Origin: Vibrio sonorensis
GTDB taxonomy: Bacteria > Pseudomonadota > Gammaproteobacteria > Enterobacterales > Vibrionaceae
Length of the DNA: 64,000 nt
Assembly: GCF_001854765.1 (NCBI RefSeq)
Contig: NZ_LJJE01000063.1
Coordinates: 186,001 to 250,000, forward strand
Direction of reading: 5' to 3'
The stretch's first letter is position 1. Every line of letters begins with the position of its first letter. Position numbers and translations under genes: made by a program. Under the pieces are notes generated by a model. That model did no database searches. It was not told the DNA's origin and saw nothing but the letters and a program-made list of their open reading frames with translations. This document shows, piece after piece, positions 36,284 to 46,735 of this stretch.

Positions 36284-37295
36284 ACAGGGGCATTACGCGA
36301 TTTCGGCCTAGTTGTTTTGCTTCGTACAGAAGACCGTCGGCGCGCTCAATCAAAGCGTCTGGTGTATCGCCGGGCAAAAATTCGGAAACGCCAAATGAAG
36401 CGGTGATATTACCGACCTGTTGTGACGTCTTCCTATCTTTTATTGATAGTTTTTCTATCGCACGACGCAACGACTCTGCAAACTGACGGGCAATTCTTAG
36501 CGATTTATTAGGAACGATTAAGGCGAACTCTTCACCGCCGAATCGGTAAGCAGTAATACCTTCGCGACAACTCAACTGCAATCGTCTAGCGATACCTTTG
36601 ATGACGGTATCACCAAAGAGATGACCATAATTATCGTTGTAGCTCTTAAAATGGTCGATATCGAGCAGTATCAAAGAGAGGTTTTGCTGTGCACGACAAA
36701 GCGTTTGCAAGTCAGCGTCAAATGCTCTTCGGTTGTAAATACTGGTCATGCTATCAAACAAGGCGTCTTTTTGAACTTCGGCAAGCTGAGATTTTAACTT
36801 GTGAATTTCATCGCTGGCAGTAGATAACTGACTGTTGAGAAACTTGGTCGAGTGTCTAATCTCACGGGACTCCGAAACCAACTGCCTCACAATTCCCATG
36901 ACTTCTTCAATGGATACACTTTCTGTTTCAACGCGCTCCAGACTGGAAAAGCTCTTGTCTATCAGTTCGGAAAACTGAGAAGTATCGGAGAGCGTATCTG
37001 TCATGGAACTGGCTACTTCATTGATCAAAATTTCAATGTTGGCACGAAGCTCATTCATATCTGTTTCTGAACGGCTTGCAATATAGCTATCGTATAGTTG
37101 TTTGCTTGATGCTGGTGGCAGAATGCCATAGTTTTCCAAAACAGTGTCTAACTCATGGTTTAAGTTAGGGATAGCGTTATCCACATAGGTATACCAGAGT
37201 GCATAGTTTGCTGGAGTTGCAGCAACATGGTTCTTCATCATCAGCGGTACCGCTTTTTTCAAATTGGCGGTGGATTTCTTGAAGTCTTCGCTCAT
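36282..37295 (-). CDS. Cytosolic diguanylate cyclase with helical N-terminal domain
   Basis: The 337-residue protein has no TM segment. The N-terminal half (1-165) is helical and begins with a KKAVPLMMKNHVAATPANY motif shared by a group of soluble cyclases. The GGDEF domain has RFGGEEF (253-257) and SMTSIYNRRAFD at its start. No RxxD site is seen at the usual spacing (REGI instead). It synthesises c-di-GMP if active; the signal is unknown. Confidence 0.85.
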   Translation of the reverse strand: MSEDFKKSTANLKKAVPLMMKNHVAATPANYALWYTYVDNAIPNLNHELDTVLENYGILPPASSKQLYDSYIASRSETDMNELRANIEILINEVASSMTDTLSDTSQFSELIDKSFSSLERVETESVSIEEVMGIVRQLVSESREIRHSTKFLNSQLSTASDEIHKLKSQLAEVQKDALFDSMTSIYNRRAFDADLQTLCRAQQNLSLILLDIDHFKSYNDNYGHLFGDTVIKGIARRLQLSCREGITAYRFGGEEFALIVPNKSLRIARQFAESLRRAIEKLSIKDRKTSQQVGNITASFGVSEFLPGDTPDALIERADGLLYEAKQLGRNRVMPL

Positions 37296-37596
37296 GCGTT
37301 TCTAATACTCATTTGATTAACTTTTCTCACTTAAGATTAGCGGATATCGTGTTGGGTTTCCTTTAAAAAACGTGAAATACGCCAATAATGTTAGAAAAAA
37401 TTTTGAAAAAGGGTAGTTTTAAATCATAGGTTTAGCTTAATGCAGCCCATTGTGCTTGCTCAAGATAAAGCGAGAAAACCGTAAATATTATAGCGATTAT
37501 TTTAGTCGAATGGGTGAAGAGTCGTCGATATAATCGTTTTAAAAGTAAACGTATGTAAATATAGATGTGATAAATGGTCTAAGAGGGATCGAACGC

Positions 37597-37953
37597 GTGG
37601 ACATAAAGCAATTGAGTAGTTTTATTGACCAATTTGTAGAAGTAGAAGGCAGCCATCCTTTTGGGCCTGATGCTTTGGTGTATAAAGTTAGAGATAAGAT
37701 GTTCGCCATCCTAGCAAAAAGGGAAGGACGAGAATACGTAACCGTAAAAGGTGCCCCAGAGGACAATGAAGTTATGTGTAGTCAGTTTAGCGATATAACA
37801 CCGGGATACCACACGAACAAAAAGCACTGGGTGACTATCTATTTTAACGGTGACGCGGAAGATGGTTTAGTAGAAGACTTGTGTGAGCGTTCCTATCGCC
37901 TTGTTGTAAGCAAACTGAGTAAAGCGAATCGCACACAGCTCGGTTTTGATTAG
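37597..37953 (+). CDS. yjbR: MmcQ/YjbR family protein
   Basis: The 118-residue protein has the YjbR fold (DNA-binding-like double-wing): SHPFGPDALVYKVRDKMFA, the PGYHTNKKHWVTIY motif and a C-terminal helix. E. coli YjbR is also 118 residues. The start is taken as GTG at 37597, behind GAGGG; a GTG ten codons upstream lacks a ribosome-binding site. The function is not established. Confidence 0.85.
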   Translation: MDIKQLSSFIDQFVEVEGSHPFGPDALVYKVRDKMFAILAKREGREYVTVKGAPEDNEVMCSQFSDITPGYHTNKKHWVTIYFNGDAEDGLVEDLCERSYRLVVSKLSKANRTQLGFD

Positions 37954-37967
37954 AGTTGACACAAGAA

Positions 37968-37989
37968 AGGGGCTACTTCAGCAACCCCT
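37968..37989. terminator. Weak terminator-like hairpin
   Basis: AGGGG and CCCCT flank a 12-base loop between the convergent yjbR and cheV genes. The stem is short and there is no uninterrupted T-run. Confidence 0.35.
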
Positions 37990-38006
37990 ATTAACAAAAC
38001 AGACAA

Positions 38007-38929
38007 CTACTCAATCACTTCAGGCTTCTTTTTTTCTAGTTCTTTAGCGCCTCGGAGCATCGCTTGAACTAAGTCTCCGGCATTAAACTTTTCAAGCGCT
38101 TCGTGTGCGCCTACTTGATGGGCGCGGTCAAGGCAGATTTCGCTGGAAAGAGAAGTGTGAAGGATACAGTACGCATGGTTTAAACTGTTGTCATTCTGAG
38201 TTTCAAAAGCCAATTCATATCCGTCAAGCCCTGGCATTTCGATATCACTCACTAGCAAGTCGATAGGTCTTCCATTTGCCGCTTCACTGCGCATTAGCTC
38301 AAGGGCATCGAGGCCGTTTTTGCATATTTGATATGAGATGTTGATCCCGTCTAAAGCATCGGACAGTTGTTTACGGGCGATTGAAGAGTCGTCAACTAAG
38401 AGGATGCTGAGTGCCTTTAACCTTTCGCGCTCAATATCCGTCAACATAGGAATATTAGTCGACTCATATTGAGGGTAGATTTTAGATAGCAGAAGTTCGA
38501 CATCCAACATCTGAACAATTTTATCATCGTGTCTGGTAATTCCCGTCACGAAAACATTGTGGCCTGCGGTAGAAGGCGCGGATTCGATAGAACGCCAATC
38601 ACATTCGATAATTTTTTCAATTGTCCTGACCATAAAAGCGACCACTGTTCGCAGACAGTCGGTGACAATTAAGTAGCACGATTGGTATTCGTCGGGTTGC
38701 ACAGGTCTAAAACCAATGGCGGCAGCATATCAATTACTGGCACCGTCAAATCCCTAATCGTGACAGTTCCGATTACGTGGTGGTGCGAATAAGGAATTTG
38801 CGTGGTCGGCATGTAAGGAACAATCTCCCTAACTTTTAAGGTGCCGATTGCAAATAACTGCTGTTGGGCGTTGAGTGTGAACATCAACATACCTTGAGAC
38901 TGATTAGCCTTGCTAATAGTTTTTGCCAT
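38007..38929 (-). pseudogene. cheV: CheV chemotaxis coupling protein, frame broken near 38717
   Basis: CheV joins a CheW-like coupling domain to a receiver domain. The first frame (38669-38929) begins MAKTISKANQSQGMLMFTL and carries the CheW start (FAIGTLKVREIV). The second (38007-38702) continues with EYQSCYLIVTD and the receiver (LSILLVDDSSIARKQL, SDIEMPGLDGYEL with the phospho-acceptor Asp). One added G (ATGCTGCC to ATGGCTGCC) gives AAAIGFRPVQPDEY at the junction, the normal CheW sequence. The whole is about 307 residues. Confidence 0.9.
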
Positions 38930-39119
38930 ACTGGATTCTCAAAAACGATACGCTATGAATAAATAGTAACGGAATTATGTCGGTGTGCAATTAGCACAAT
39001 AGCCTAATCGTGTTTAATTGCAGATTTATTGATCTACATGCATGTCGTTATGGAGTGGAGATCTCATTAATCCTAGTTATAATGCCGCTCATACAGTAAA
39101 AAGTGTGTGAGAAATATAG

Positions 39120-39398
39120 ATGGCAAAGACCGCAGCAGCGCTACATATCTTGGTGAAACATAAATCACAAGCAGAAGATATTATTGAACAGCTCAAAAAG
39201 GGCGCAAAATTTCAGACCCTAGCAAAAAAATACTCGACTTGCCCCTCAGGAAAGAAGGGGGGAGATTTGGGAGAGTTTAGACGCGGGCAGATGGTGCCTC
39301 AGTTCGATAAAGTGTGTTTTCAAGGAGAAGTGTTAACACCGCACTTGGTAAAAACGAAGTTTGGATGGCATGTTGTTAAAGTGTTGTATCGAACCTAG
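39120..39398 (+). CDS. ppiC: Peptidyl-prolyl cis-trans isomerase C (parvulin)
   Basis: The 92-residue protein aligns along its whole length with E. coli PpiC (93): [33 protein letters not shown] and the final HVVKVLYR. It is a soluble parvulin catalysing prolyl isomerisation, with no signal peptide. Confidence 0.95.
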   Translation: MAKTAAALHILVKHKSQAEDIIEQLKKGAKFQTLAKKYSTCPSGKKGGDLGEFRRGQMVPQFDKVCFQGEVLTPHLVKTKFGWHVVKVLYRT

Positions 39399-39542
39399 TC
39401 CTAGCTGCAATATTCAGTTAATTGCAATGGCTTATTTAATTCAATAAACCTATTAGGGATAAATGTTACTAATAACTGTATAACTCTTATAGATTGAATA
39501 GTAATGATTTATCTCAATGAGTAAATAAACGCTCAATTAAAG

Positions 39543-39564
39543 CCCGACTTAATGTCGGGTTTTT
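39543..39564 (+). terminator. Intrinsic terminator
   Basis: CCCGAC-TTAAT-GTCGGG is followed by TTTTTT. It lies about 145 bases after ppiC, so that transcript would have a long 3' untranslated region. Confidence 0.8.
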
Positions 39565-40145
39565 TATGTCTTCTGCTAATATTTAAATAAGCAGTAAAAT
39601 TAATTTCATAGTAACCATAAAAAAAGTGGTGAAATAAATCATTAGTAATCTTGTGGTTATATTGAATTTTAACTTAGTAACTGTGCGGCTATTGTTATTT
39701 ATGACTATAAACCGCCCATTCAGTAGGGTTTATCAGCTTGTTCAGATTGGAGGTGAGTGTAATATCTTGATATTTAAGCACTTTGGTAATATCGAGTCTG
39801 GCGATATATATATAGTTGTACATTTAGTGTGGGTTAATTAAATCCATGATGTTTATCTGGTTATATTTTAAATAAAGATCTAGCTTAAAAAATAGTTTCT
39901 AAATTTGTTCTTTTAGTTTTCTAACAACGTATATATGTGTATAAAGTGTGGCGAAAATATAATTTCTAATCTTCATAATTATACCGACATTGAAATGATA
40001 ATAAAATGTTATAAATATTAAATTGTTGTTTCTTTGTTTGTGGCTTTAAATTGTACGAGCACTGTTGAACGAAAGCATATTTTTTAAATTCAGGTAACCA
40101 ATTTTGTCTGTGATCTTTTTATAACAAAGAATCCAGGGAGGACAA
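39565..40145 (+). promoter_or_regulatory. AT-rich leader region of the cyo operon
   Basis: These 581 bp are markedly AT-rich and contain no convincing gene. A strong ribosome-binding site (AGGGAGGAC) occupies the last bases before cyoA. AT-rich DNA of this length could bind H-NS-type proteins. No ArcA or FNR site was identified with confidence. Confidence 0.4.
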
Positions 40146-41030
40146 ATGAACTTAAAATGTAACATCAAAGTTGCATTAGTCTTGGTGTCAGTGATGACAC
40201 TGGTATTTATAGGCTGGCTCTTTAGCACCAATATGGTGCTGTTCGATCCTAAAGGCCCTATTGGTGAGGCTCAGGAATCGCTAATCATCACCTCTGTCGT
40301 TCTTATGGCTATTATCATAGTCCCTGTACTGTTTATGTGTGTGTATTTCCCTTACAAATACCGCCACACGAACAAAGCAGCGGAATACAAGCCTAACTGG
40401 GAACACTCGTCTAAAATTGAGGTAGTTGTGTGGACCGTACCTTGCTTGATTATTCTTGCGTTAGGTTGGGTAACATACCTCACTTCATACTCTCTGGATC
40501 CGCGAGAGGAACTCCAGTCAGAAAAAGACCCGATGACCATTCAGGTGGTTGCGATGAACTGGAAATGGCTATTCATTTATCCAGAACACCAAATTGCTAC
40601 CGTCAATGAAGTTGCGTTTCCCGTCGATCAACCTGTCCGTTTTGTCGTAACGTCAGATACTACAATGAACTCCTTTTTTATCCCTCAGCTTGGTAGTCAG
40701 GTTTACGCGATGGCCGGTATGGAGAACCGCGTTAACTTGATGGCTACAGAAGAGGGCACTTATCGTGGTATTTCTGCAAACTACAGTGGTTTTGGTTTTG
40801 CCAATATGCGCTTCCAAGCCCACGCTACCGATGAAGCTGAATTTGACCAGTGGGTCGCCAAGGTGAAAGCGTCGGATAAAGCGCTTAACGACGACAGCTA
40901 CAACTGGCTAACTGCAAACGCAAAAGAACAAATCAAAACACCTCATCCGGTGACCTATTTTGCTTCAGTGGACCCGCTGAGATTTAAAGACATTATTGAG
41001 AAACACTCAGGAGCACAAAATGGCCTATAA
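40146..41030 (+). CDS. cyoA: Cytochrome bo3 quinol oxidase subunit II
   Basis: The 294-residue subunit has two N-terminal TM helices and a periplasmic cupredoxin domain. [19 protein letters not shown] is the CyoA signature; the CuA ligand cysteines of true cytochrome c oxidases are absent, so this is a quinol oxidase. E. coli CyoA is a lipoprotein, but here no lipobox cysteine is present in the first helix ([15 protein letters not shown]), which suggests an unprocessed N-terminal helix. It overlaps cyoB by 11 bases. Confidence 0.93.
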   Translation: MNLKCNIKVALVLVSVMTLVFIGWLFSTNMVLFDPKGPIGEAQESLIITSVVLMAIIIVPVLFMCVYFPYKYRHTNKAAEYKPNWEHSSKIEVVVWTVPCLIILALGWVTYLTSYSLDPREELQSEKDPMTIQVVAMNWKWLFIYPEHQIATVNEVAFPVDQPVRFVVTSDTTMNSFFIPQLGSQVYAMAGMENRVNLMATEEGTYRGISANYSGFGFANMRFQAHATDEAEFDQWVAKVKASDKALNDDSYNWLTANAKEQIKTPHPVTYFASVDPLRFKDIIEKHSGAQNGL

Positions 41031-43107
41031 AGGCGATGTATATGCTGAGCCGGATCCGATTTTCGGTAAACTGAACTGGGATGTTATTCCCTATACGGAT
41101 CCAGTGATACTACCCGTACTGATTTCGTGTATTTTGGGCGGTCTAGGACTGCTCGGTTTTATCACCTATCAACGCAAATGGAAGTACCTCTGGGATCACT
41201 GGTTTACTTCGGTAGACCATAAGAAAATTGGTATTATGTATATCATCGTTGCCTTGGTAATGATGATACGCGGCTTCTCGGACGCAGTTTTGATGCGTTC
41301 TCAGCAAGCAGCTGCAACTATCGATGCATCCTATTTGCCACCAGAGCACTACGACCAAATCTTTACGGCTCATGGCGTAATTATGATCTTCTTTGTCGCC
41401 ATGCCTCTAGTGGTTGGCTTGATGAATATCATAGTACCGCTTCAAATTGGTGCACGTGACGTAGCCTTCCCATTCCTAAACTCGCTGAGCTTCTGGCTGT
41501 TTGTGGTTGGTGCCATCCTTATCAACCTCTCGCTATTTGTCGGTGAGTTCGCTGCAACGGGTTGGCTAGCTTATCCGCCACTATCTGGGATGGAATACAG
41601 TCCTTGGGTAGGTGTCGATTATTGGCTCTGGTCTTTGCAGATCTCCGGAATCGGTACCTTGCTAACGGGTGTCAACTTTGTCGTAACCATACTACGCATG
41701 CGTGCTCCGGGCATGAAGTTGATGCAGATGCCAGTGTTTACTTGGACAGCGTTGTGTTCAAACGCCCTTATTGTATTGGCTTTCCCAATTCTAACAGTGA
41801 CACTAACGTTACTGACTCTTGACCGATACATTGGTACTCATTTCTTTACCAATGATATGGGCGGCAACCAGATGATGTATGTGAACCTCATCTGGGCATG
41901 GGGTCACCCAGAGGTTTACATTCTGATCTTACCGGCTTTCGGTATTTTCTCAGAGATAACCGCGACGTTTTCTCGTAAGCGCTTGTTCGGCTATACCTCC
42001 CTTGTATGGGCGACAGCCGTAATCATGGTGTTGTCGTTTATCGTTTGGTTACACCACTTCTTTACTATGGGGGCCGGGGCAAGCGTTAACGCCTTCTTCG
42101 GAATAGCCACCATGATAATATCCATACCCACCGGGGTTAAGATATTCAACTGGCTCTTTACCATGTACAAAGGGCGCGTGGAGTTTTCCGCCAGCATGTG
42201 GTGGACGATTGCATTCCTTATTACCTTCACCATAGGCGGTATGACGGGCGTAATGTTAGCGGTACCAGCGGCTAACTTTGTACTGCACAACAGCTTGTTT
42301 GTTATCGCGCACTTCCACAATGTAATTATTGGTGGCGCGGTGTTTGGTTACTTTGCTGGTTTCACCTACTGGTTCCCGAAAGCAACAGGTTTCAAATTGC
42401 ACGAAGGTTTAGGCAAACTATCTTGTGCGCTGTGGACTATCGGCTTCTTTGTTGCCTTTATGCCAGTCTATGTACTTGGCTTCAACGGTATGACCCGTCG
42501 ATTAAACGTGGCTGATAACCCAGAGTGGGCACCGCTGTTATGGATTGCTGCGTTTGGCGTCGCGATTATCGCAGCTGGTATTGCGACTCAGTTCTATCAG
42601 GTTTACGTCAGTATTCGCGACCGCAAGCAGAACATGGATACTACTGGTGACCCATGGGATGGCCGCACATTAGAGTGGGCAACTTCTTCACCACCTCCTT
42701 TCTACAACTTTGCTACTTTGCCAAAGATCCACGATCGCGATGAGCATTACTACCGCAAAGAAGAAGGGACTGCATACCAGGCACCAGAACGCTATAAGCG
42801 TATTCACATGCCAAAGAACACATGGGCTGGTGTCGTGATCAGCTTCTTCTCACTTATCTTTGGTTTTGCCTTTGTATGGCATATCTGGTGGATGGTGCTA
42901 TTTGGTGCATTAGGCATGGTGGGTGCGTGGATCGCCTACAGTTTCCAACGCAGTAAAGACTACTTTGTAGAAGTTTCAGAAGTAGAAGCGATTGAAGGTG
43001 AACACTTGGCAGCAGTCGCGAAGGCCAAGAATGACGTTCAAAAACCTGATCAGGAAGACGACTCGTCTCCTGACGATGATTTGAAACCAGTCGATGCACC
43101 TGCATAA
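41020..43107 (+). CDS. cyoB: Cytochrome bo3 quinol oxidase subunit I
   Basis: The 695-residue haem-copper oxidase core reduces oxygen and pumps protons. Haem and CuB ligands are visible: His118, His296 with the cross-linked Tyr300 in WGHPEVY, His345-His346 in HHFFTMGAG, and HFHNVIIGG near 431-433. All are shifted 12 residues from E. coli CyoB. The C-terminus has an acidic tail (about 30 residues, [10 protein letters not shown]) not in E. coli. The start at 41020 follows AGGAG. Confidence 0.95.
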   Translation: MAYKGDVYAEPDPIFGKLNWDVIPYTDPVILPVLISCILGGLGLLGFITYQRKWKYLWDHWFTSVDHKKIGIMYIIVALVMMIRGFSDAVLMRSQQAAATIDASYLPPEHYDQIFTAHGVIMIFFVAMPLVVGLMNIIVPLQIGARDVAFPFLNSLSFWLFVVGAILINLSLFVGEFAATGWLAYPPLSGMEYSPWVGVDYWLWSLQISGIGTLLTGVNFVVTILRMRAPGMKLMQMPVFTWTALCSNALIVLAFPILTVTLTLLTLDRYIGTHFFTNDMGGNQMMYVNLIWAWGHPEVYILILPAFGIFSEITATFSRKRLFGYTSLVWATAVIMVLSFIVWLHHFFTMGAGASVNAFFGIATMIISIPTGVKIFNWLFTMYKGRVEFSASMWWTIAFLITFTIGGMTGVMLAVPAANFVLHNSLFVIAHFHNVIIGGAVFGYFAGFTYWFPKATGFKLHEGLGKLSCALWTIGFFVAFMPVYVLGFNGMTRRLNVADNPEWAPLLWIAAFGVAIIAAGIATQFYQVYVSIRDRKQNMDTTGDPWDGRTLEWATSSPPPFYNFATLPKIHDRDEHYYRKEEGTAYQAPERYKRIHMPKNTWAGVVISFFSLIFGFAFVWHIWWMVLFGALGMVGAWIAYSFQRSKDYFVEVSEVEAIEGEHLAAVAKAKNDVQKPDQEDDSSPDDDLKPVDAPA

Positions 43108-43123
43108 GGATTAAGGAACAACT

Positions 43124-43780
43124 ATGACAGCTTTTGTAGAAAGCACTTTAGATACTCATCAGCCGGGCTCTCCGGCTGATGCTAAAGACCCACATGGCGG
43201 CCACGATGACCATGACCATCACGACTATGCGGGTGACACGATTTTTGGATTTTGGATTTACATCCTGAGTGACTGTCTCCTGTTTGGTACCTTGTTTGCG
43301 GTATTTGCAGTTTTCTCTAACAGCTTTGCAGGCATCATTGAACCGAGTGAACTGTTTAACCTGTGGTTTGTGGCAGGCGGAACCGCGTTACTTCTCTTGA
43401 GCAGCTTTACCTTCGGTATGGGCATGCTAAAAGCACAAAACCGAGATATGAAGGGGATGTTGCTTTGGTTAGGCATTACCTTTGCTCTGGGCCTTGGCTT
43501 CCTAATTATGGAAGTGTATGAGTTTTATCACTTTAGCCAAGCTGGAGCGACATTTGATAGTAGTGCTTATTGGTCATCTTTCTATGCATTGGTAGCAACG
43601 CACGGTCTGCACGTATTTGCTGGTCTAATTTGGATGATCGTTTTGTACTTCCACTTTAAACGCGACGGCTTTACCGAAGACAACCAAGCTCGGTTGTCTT
43701 GCCTGAGTCTGTTCTGGCACTTCCTTGATGTTATTTGGATTTGTGTGTTTAGCGTGGTTTATCTGATGGGAGTAATGTAA
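43124..43780 (+). CDS. cyoC: Cytochrome bo3 quinol oxidase subunit III
   Basis: The 218-residue membrane protein belongs to the subunit III family, with five TM helices and the motif WSSFYALVATHGLHVFAGLIW. The N-terminus is histidine-rich (GGHDDHDHHDY), absent from E. coli CyoC. Its stop overlaps the cyoD start. It supports assembly and stability of the oxidase. Confidence 0.93.
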   Translation: MTAFVESTLDTHQPGSPADAKDPHGGHDDHDHHDYAGDTIFGFWIYILSDCLLFGTLFAVFAVFSNSFAGIIEPSELFNLWFVAGGTALLLLSSFTFGMGMLKAQNRDMKGMLLWLGITFALGLGFLIMEVYEFYHFSQAGATFDSSAYWSSFYALVATHGLHVFAGLIWMIVLYFHFKRDGFTEDNQARLSCLSLFWHFLDVIWICVFSVVYLMGVM

Positions 43781-44127
43781 TGGGTTCTTCAACTACTCAT
43801 AATGAAACAGGCCATGGTGGTCAGGCTCACGGCAGCGTAAAAGAGTATGTCACTGGTTTGATTTACTCAATTATTTTGACCGTCATCCCATTCGCAATGG
43901 TGATGATGGATGCGGGAAGCCCTCAATTAAAAGTAGCGGTCATCATGATTTGTGCAGTCGCGCAGATTATGGTTCAGCTTGTGTTCTTCCTACATATGAA
44001 CACTTCTTCTGAGCAGATGTGGAACTCGACGTCGGCCGTATTTGTTGTCGTCATCGTCGCCATTATTCTTGTTGGCTCTCTGTGGATTATGGAACACCTA
44101 AACCACAACATGTTAATGGGTCACTAA
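43780..44127 (+). CDS. cyoD: Cytochrome bo3 quinol oxidase subunit IV
   Basis: The 115-residue small membrane subunit has three TM helices (YVTGLIYSIILTVIPFAMVM, AVIMICAVAQIMVQLVFFLH, and VVVIVAIILVGSLWIM) and matches CyoD in length and order. The ATG overlaps the cyoC stop (TAATG). It helps insert the redox centres of CyoB. Confidence 0.92.
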   Translation: MGSSTTHNETGHGGQAHGSVKEYVTGLIYSIILTVIPFAMVMMDAGSPQLKVAVIMICAVAQIMVQLVFFLHMNTSSEQMWNSTSAVFVVVIVAIILVGSLWIMEHLNHNMLMGH

Positions 44128-44139
44128 ACGGAAGATCGG

Positions 44140-45053
44140 ATGTTTAAACATTACCTTCAATTGACCAAACCGGGCATTATCCGCGGCAACTTAGTTGCCG
44201 CGGCTGCTGGATTCTTTCTCGCTTCACAAGGCAGATAGACTGGCAAGTGTTCTTGGCAGTTTGTGTCGGCACGACATTAATCGTCGCTTCAGGATGCGTT
44301 TTTAACAATTACGTAGACAGAGATATTGACGCCATGATGAAACGAACGTGCCAGCGTGAATTGGTCCAGAAGATCGTTCCGGTTTCGCATGCAATAGCGC
44401 TTGGTGTGGCATCAGGTGTTGCTGGCTTTGCGACGCTTTATTTCCATACTTCGATAATGGCGTTTGCCTTCGGTGTACTTGGTTTTGTTGTTTACGTAGG
44501 TTTTTATACCCTCTATTACAAGCGACAATCGGTACACGGAACCTTAATCGGTGGTTTATCGGGAGCATGCCCTCCGGTCATTGGCTATTGTGCGGTGACT
44601 AATCAGTTTGATGCAGCAGGTGCGATTTTGTTCTTAACCTTCTGTATATGGCAGATCCCGCACTCTTATGCGATCGCGATTTACCGCTTCAACGACTACA
44701 AAGCGGCGTCGATTCCAGTACTTCCAATAAAAGAAGGTGTAGATAAAGCGCGTTACCACATTATGGGTTATATCGTCGCTTTTGCCATTGCAGCACTCGC
44801 GTTGACTTACCTAGGATACGCTGGCAGTTGGTATGCGTTGGGCATTGGTTTGGTCAGCTTGTATTGGTTGTATTTGGCCAAGGTCAGCTTTCAAAAAATG
44901 CCTACTGAGCAATGGGGAAAGCAACTTACCGTGTTCTCAATTGTTTGTATCATGGTATTTTGCCTGTTGATTTCAGTGGATTTTGTCGCACCTGAAGTCG
45001 AGCCAACGCAACAAGCTGCGTTGGCGCTAGAATCTATGTTTAAGGACAGCTAA
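44140..45053 (+). pseudogene. cyoE: Protohaem IX farnesyltransferase CyoE, frame broken near 44236
   Basis: CyoE makes haem O for the oxidase by farnesylating haem B. The N-terminal frame from ATG 44140 reads [20 protein letters not shown] and stops at TAG. One added base (GGCAGATAGACTGG) continues as [19 protein letters not shown], with the prenyl-binding motif NNYVDRDIDAMMKRT. The rest is open to 45053. Length would be about 303 residues, as in other CyoE. The stop overlaps the sco start. Confidence 0.92.
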
Positions 45054-45664
45054 TGTCTATGAATCCTGTCAAATGGGTGATGCTTGCTGGAGCGCTTGCT
45101 CTGGCTATCATTCTCGCTTTGTATCTGGATAACATCACCGTTCCAGTTGGAGAAAAACCGGTTCAATACAAAGATCTTGGTGGACGCTTTCAGCTTAAAA
45201 ATTTAGATGGCAATGTCGACTTGGAGCAGTACAAGGGCAAAGCAGTGGTGATGTATTTTGGTTATCTCAACTGCGCTGAAGTTTGCCCAACCTCTATGAG
45301 TATCGTATCGGCAGCATTGGGCTTAGTGGATCCGACTCACTACGACAAAGTTCAAGGTTTTTTTGTCAGTGTAGACCCAGAGAGGGACGATCTTCAGTCG
45401 CTGCATGAATTTGCCCAATATTTTGACCCGAGGATCCTCGGCATCACCGGTACACCAGAAGAAATACAAGCGATGACAAAACAATACGGTGTTTACTATG
45501 ACCTTGTTGCTATGGAATCATCGCAGTTAGCATATACGGTAGATCACGTCTCGCGATTCTATATTATTTCACCACAAGGCGAGTTGGTTGACTCAATGAG
45601 TTATACCACCACACCAATAGAACTGGCAGCGCGAATTGAACGCGCTATTGAACAAAATCTATAA
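45053..45664 (+). CDS. SCO1/SenC-type copper chaperone
   Basis: The 203-residue membrane-anchored thioredoxin-fold protein has an N-terminal TM (residues 8-25). The copper-binding site is CAEVCP (Cys74 and Cys78) and His165 in TVDHVSRFY. SCO proteins normally metallate the CuA site of cytochrome c oxidase, which bo3 enzymes lack, so its place in a cyo operon is unusual. It may serve CuB, thiol redox, or another oxidase. Confidence 0.9.
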   Translation: MSMNPVKWVMLAGALALAIILALYLDNITVPVGEKPVQYKDLGGRFQLKNLDGNVDLEQYKGKAVVMYFGYLNCAEVCPTSMSIVSAALGLVDPTHYDKVQGFFVSVDPERDDLQSLHEFAQYFDPRILGITGTPEEIQAMTKQYGVYYDLVAMESSQLAYTVDHVSRFYIISPQGELVDSMSYTTTPIELAARIERAIEQNL

Positions 45665-45673
45665 GGTAGTTTC

Positions 45674-46171
45674 ATGAAACTAAAATTGATTAGTCTATTT
45701 GCATTGTCATTGATGATAACGCCAGTTTCGTTTGCCCATCACGATGCTCACCACCATGGTGATAAAGGCGACTTCAAAGGTGTTAGCCAACCATTGGCAA
45801 ACGACCTTTTTGTCGAAGATGCGAGAGCGACAGAGACGATTCCGGGTGTGAAAGTGGGCGCGGGATATCTTACTATCGTTAACAACAGTAATAAAAATAT
45901 TCGCGTTACCGCCGCTTCAACCGCCGCTGCCCAATACACCGAGATACATCGTATGTTTATGCGCGACAGTAAAATGGCGATGCGCAAAGTCGAATATATA
46001 GAGATCCCTGCCAATGACCGCTTTGTATTAAAACCGGGTGGTTATCACCTGATGTTTATGATGTTAAACCACAGTTTAAAAGCAGGTGACAACATTGAAG
46101 TAGAGTTAGTTCTAGACAATGGCGATAAAGCTTTGATCACTATGCCAGTGATTAAAAAGAACAAAAAGTAA
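45674..46171 (+). CDS. PCuAC-family periplasmic copper chaperone
   Basis: The 165-residue protein has a signal peptide (1-21), a histidine-rich segment (AHHDAHHHGD) and the PCuAC domain with copper ligands in EIHRMFM (His92, Met94), SKMAM (Met101/Met103) and GGYHLMFM (His125, Met127). It binds Cu(I) in the periplasm and cooperates with SCO proteins in CuA assembly. It lies 9 bases after the sco gene. Confidence 0.9.
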   Translation: MKLKLISLFALSLMITPVSFAHHDAHHHGDKGDFKGVSQPLANDLFVEDARATETIPGVKVGAGYLTIVNNSNKNIRVTAASTAAAQYTEIHRMFMRDSKMAMRKVEYIEIPANDRFVLKPGGYHLMFMMLNHSLKAGDNIEVELVLDNGDKALITMPVIKKNKK

Positions 46172-46180
46172 GACGGTGTT

Positions 46181-46690
46181 ATGAAGAAATCAGCGAGTTT
46201 AGTCACAATGGGTTTGTTGCTCAGTCATGCAGTTTTTGCCAGTGAGCAAGGTGAAGAGCCACATACATCGATGGATACTATTGCAAGCCAGCAAGTGATT
46301 CCTTGTTCTAGCGAATTGCGTCAGCTCGCTGCTGCTTCTTTAAAACAAAACCCGCACCGAATACTTACTCATAAAAATGACGACGATGATATTCACCTGT
46401 TCAATGCGTTATCCGTCACTCATTATCGAGATAGAGATAGCCACGTATCCTTCCATGGCGTAAGAAATGAAAAAGGTACATGTGATACGTCGGTAACTGA
46501 AAGTTATGTATTGCAAACTTCTTGCGCCGATGCGCGGCACGAGGCGTTTAGTAAATGGAATTTTCAGGGTAAGCTGGATAAAAAAACTATGGTGTTGACC
46601 AGTAAACGCGTTGAAGGGAAGCAAGCTTTTTTGACAGATCAGTTTGGTCAGTTTTGCTTAGTGACGACACGGTTAGTGGTTCACAATTAA
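46181..46690 (+). CDS. Secreted protein of unknown function, end of cyo operon
   Basis: The 169-residue protein has a signal peptide (about 1-20, SHAVFASEQ). The mature part contains four cysteines (VIPCSSEL, KGTCDTS, QTSCADA, GQFCLVT), consistent with two disulfides, and no recognised domain. Its position after sco and PCuAC, with 9 bases between and a terminator behind, places it in the oxidase/copper operon. A copper-linked role is inference. Confidence 0.6.
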   Translation: MKKSASLVTMGLLLSHAVFASEQGEEPHTSMDTIASQQVIPCSSELRQLAAASLKQNPHRILTHKNDDDDIHLFNALSVTHYRDRDSHVSFHGVRNEKGTCDTSVTESYVLQTSCADARHEAFSKWNFQGKLDKKTMVLTSKRVEGKQAFLTDQFGQFCLVTTRLVVHN

Positions 46691-46697
46691 GTTGAAT

Positions 46698-46730
46698 AAA
46701 AGCGCCAGACACTGAACTGGCGCTTTTGTT
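46698..46730. terminator. Bidirectional intrinsic terminator
   Basis: AAAAGCGCCAG and CTGGCGCTTTT form an 11-bp stem with an 8-base loop. It ends the cyo-copper operon and the convergent methyltransferase gene. Confidence 0.88.
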
Positions 46731-46735
46731 TTGCG

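Noticed and set aside
39653..39841. A 62-codon plus-strand frame in the AT-rich region before cyoA
   Set aside because: There is no ribosome-binding site and the composition is what AT-rich non-coding DNA gives by chance.
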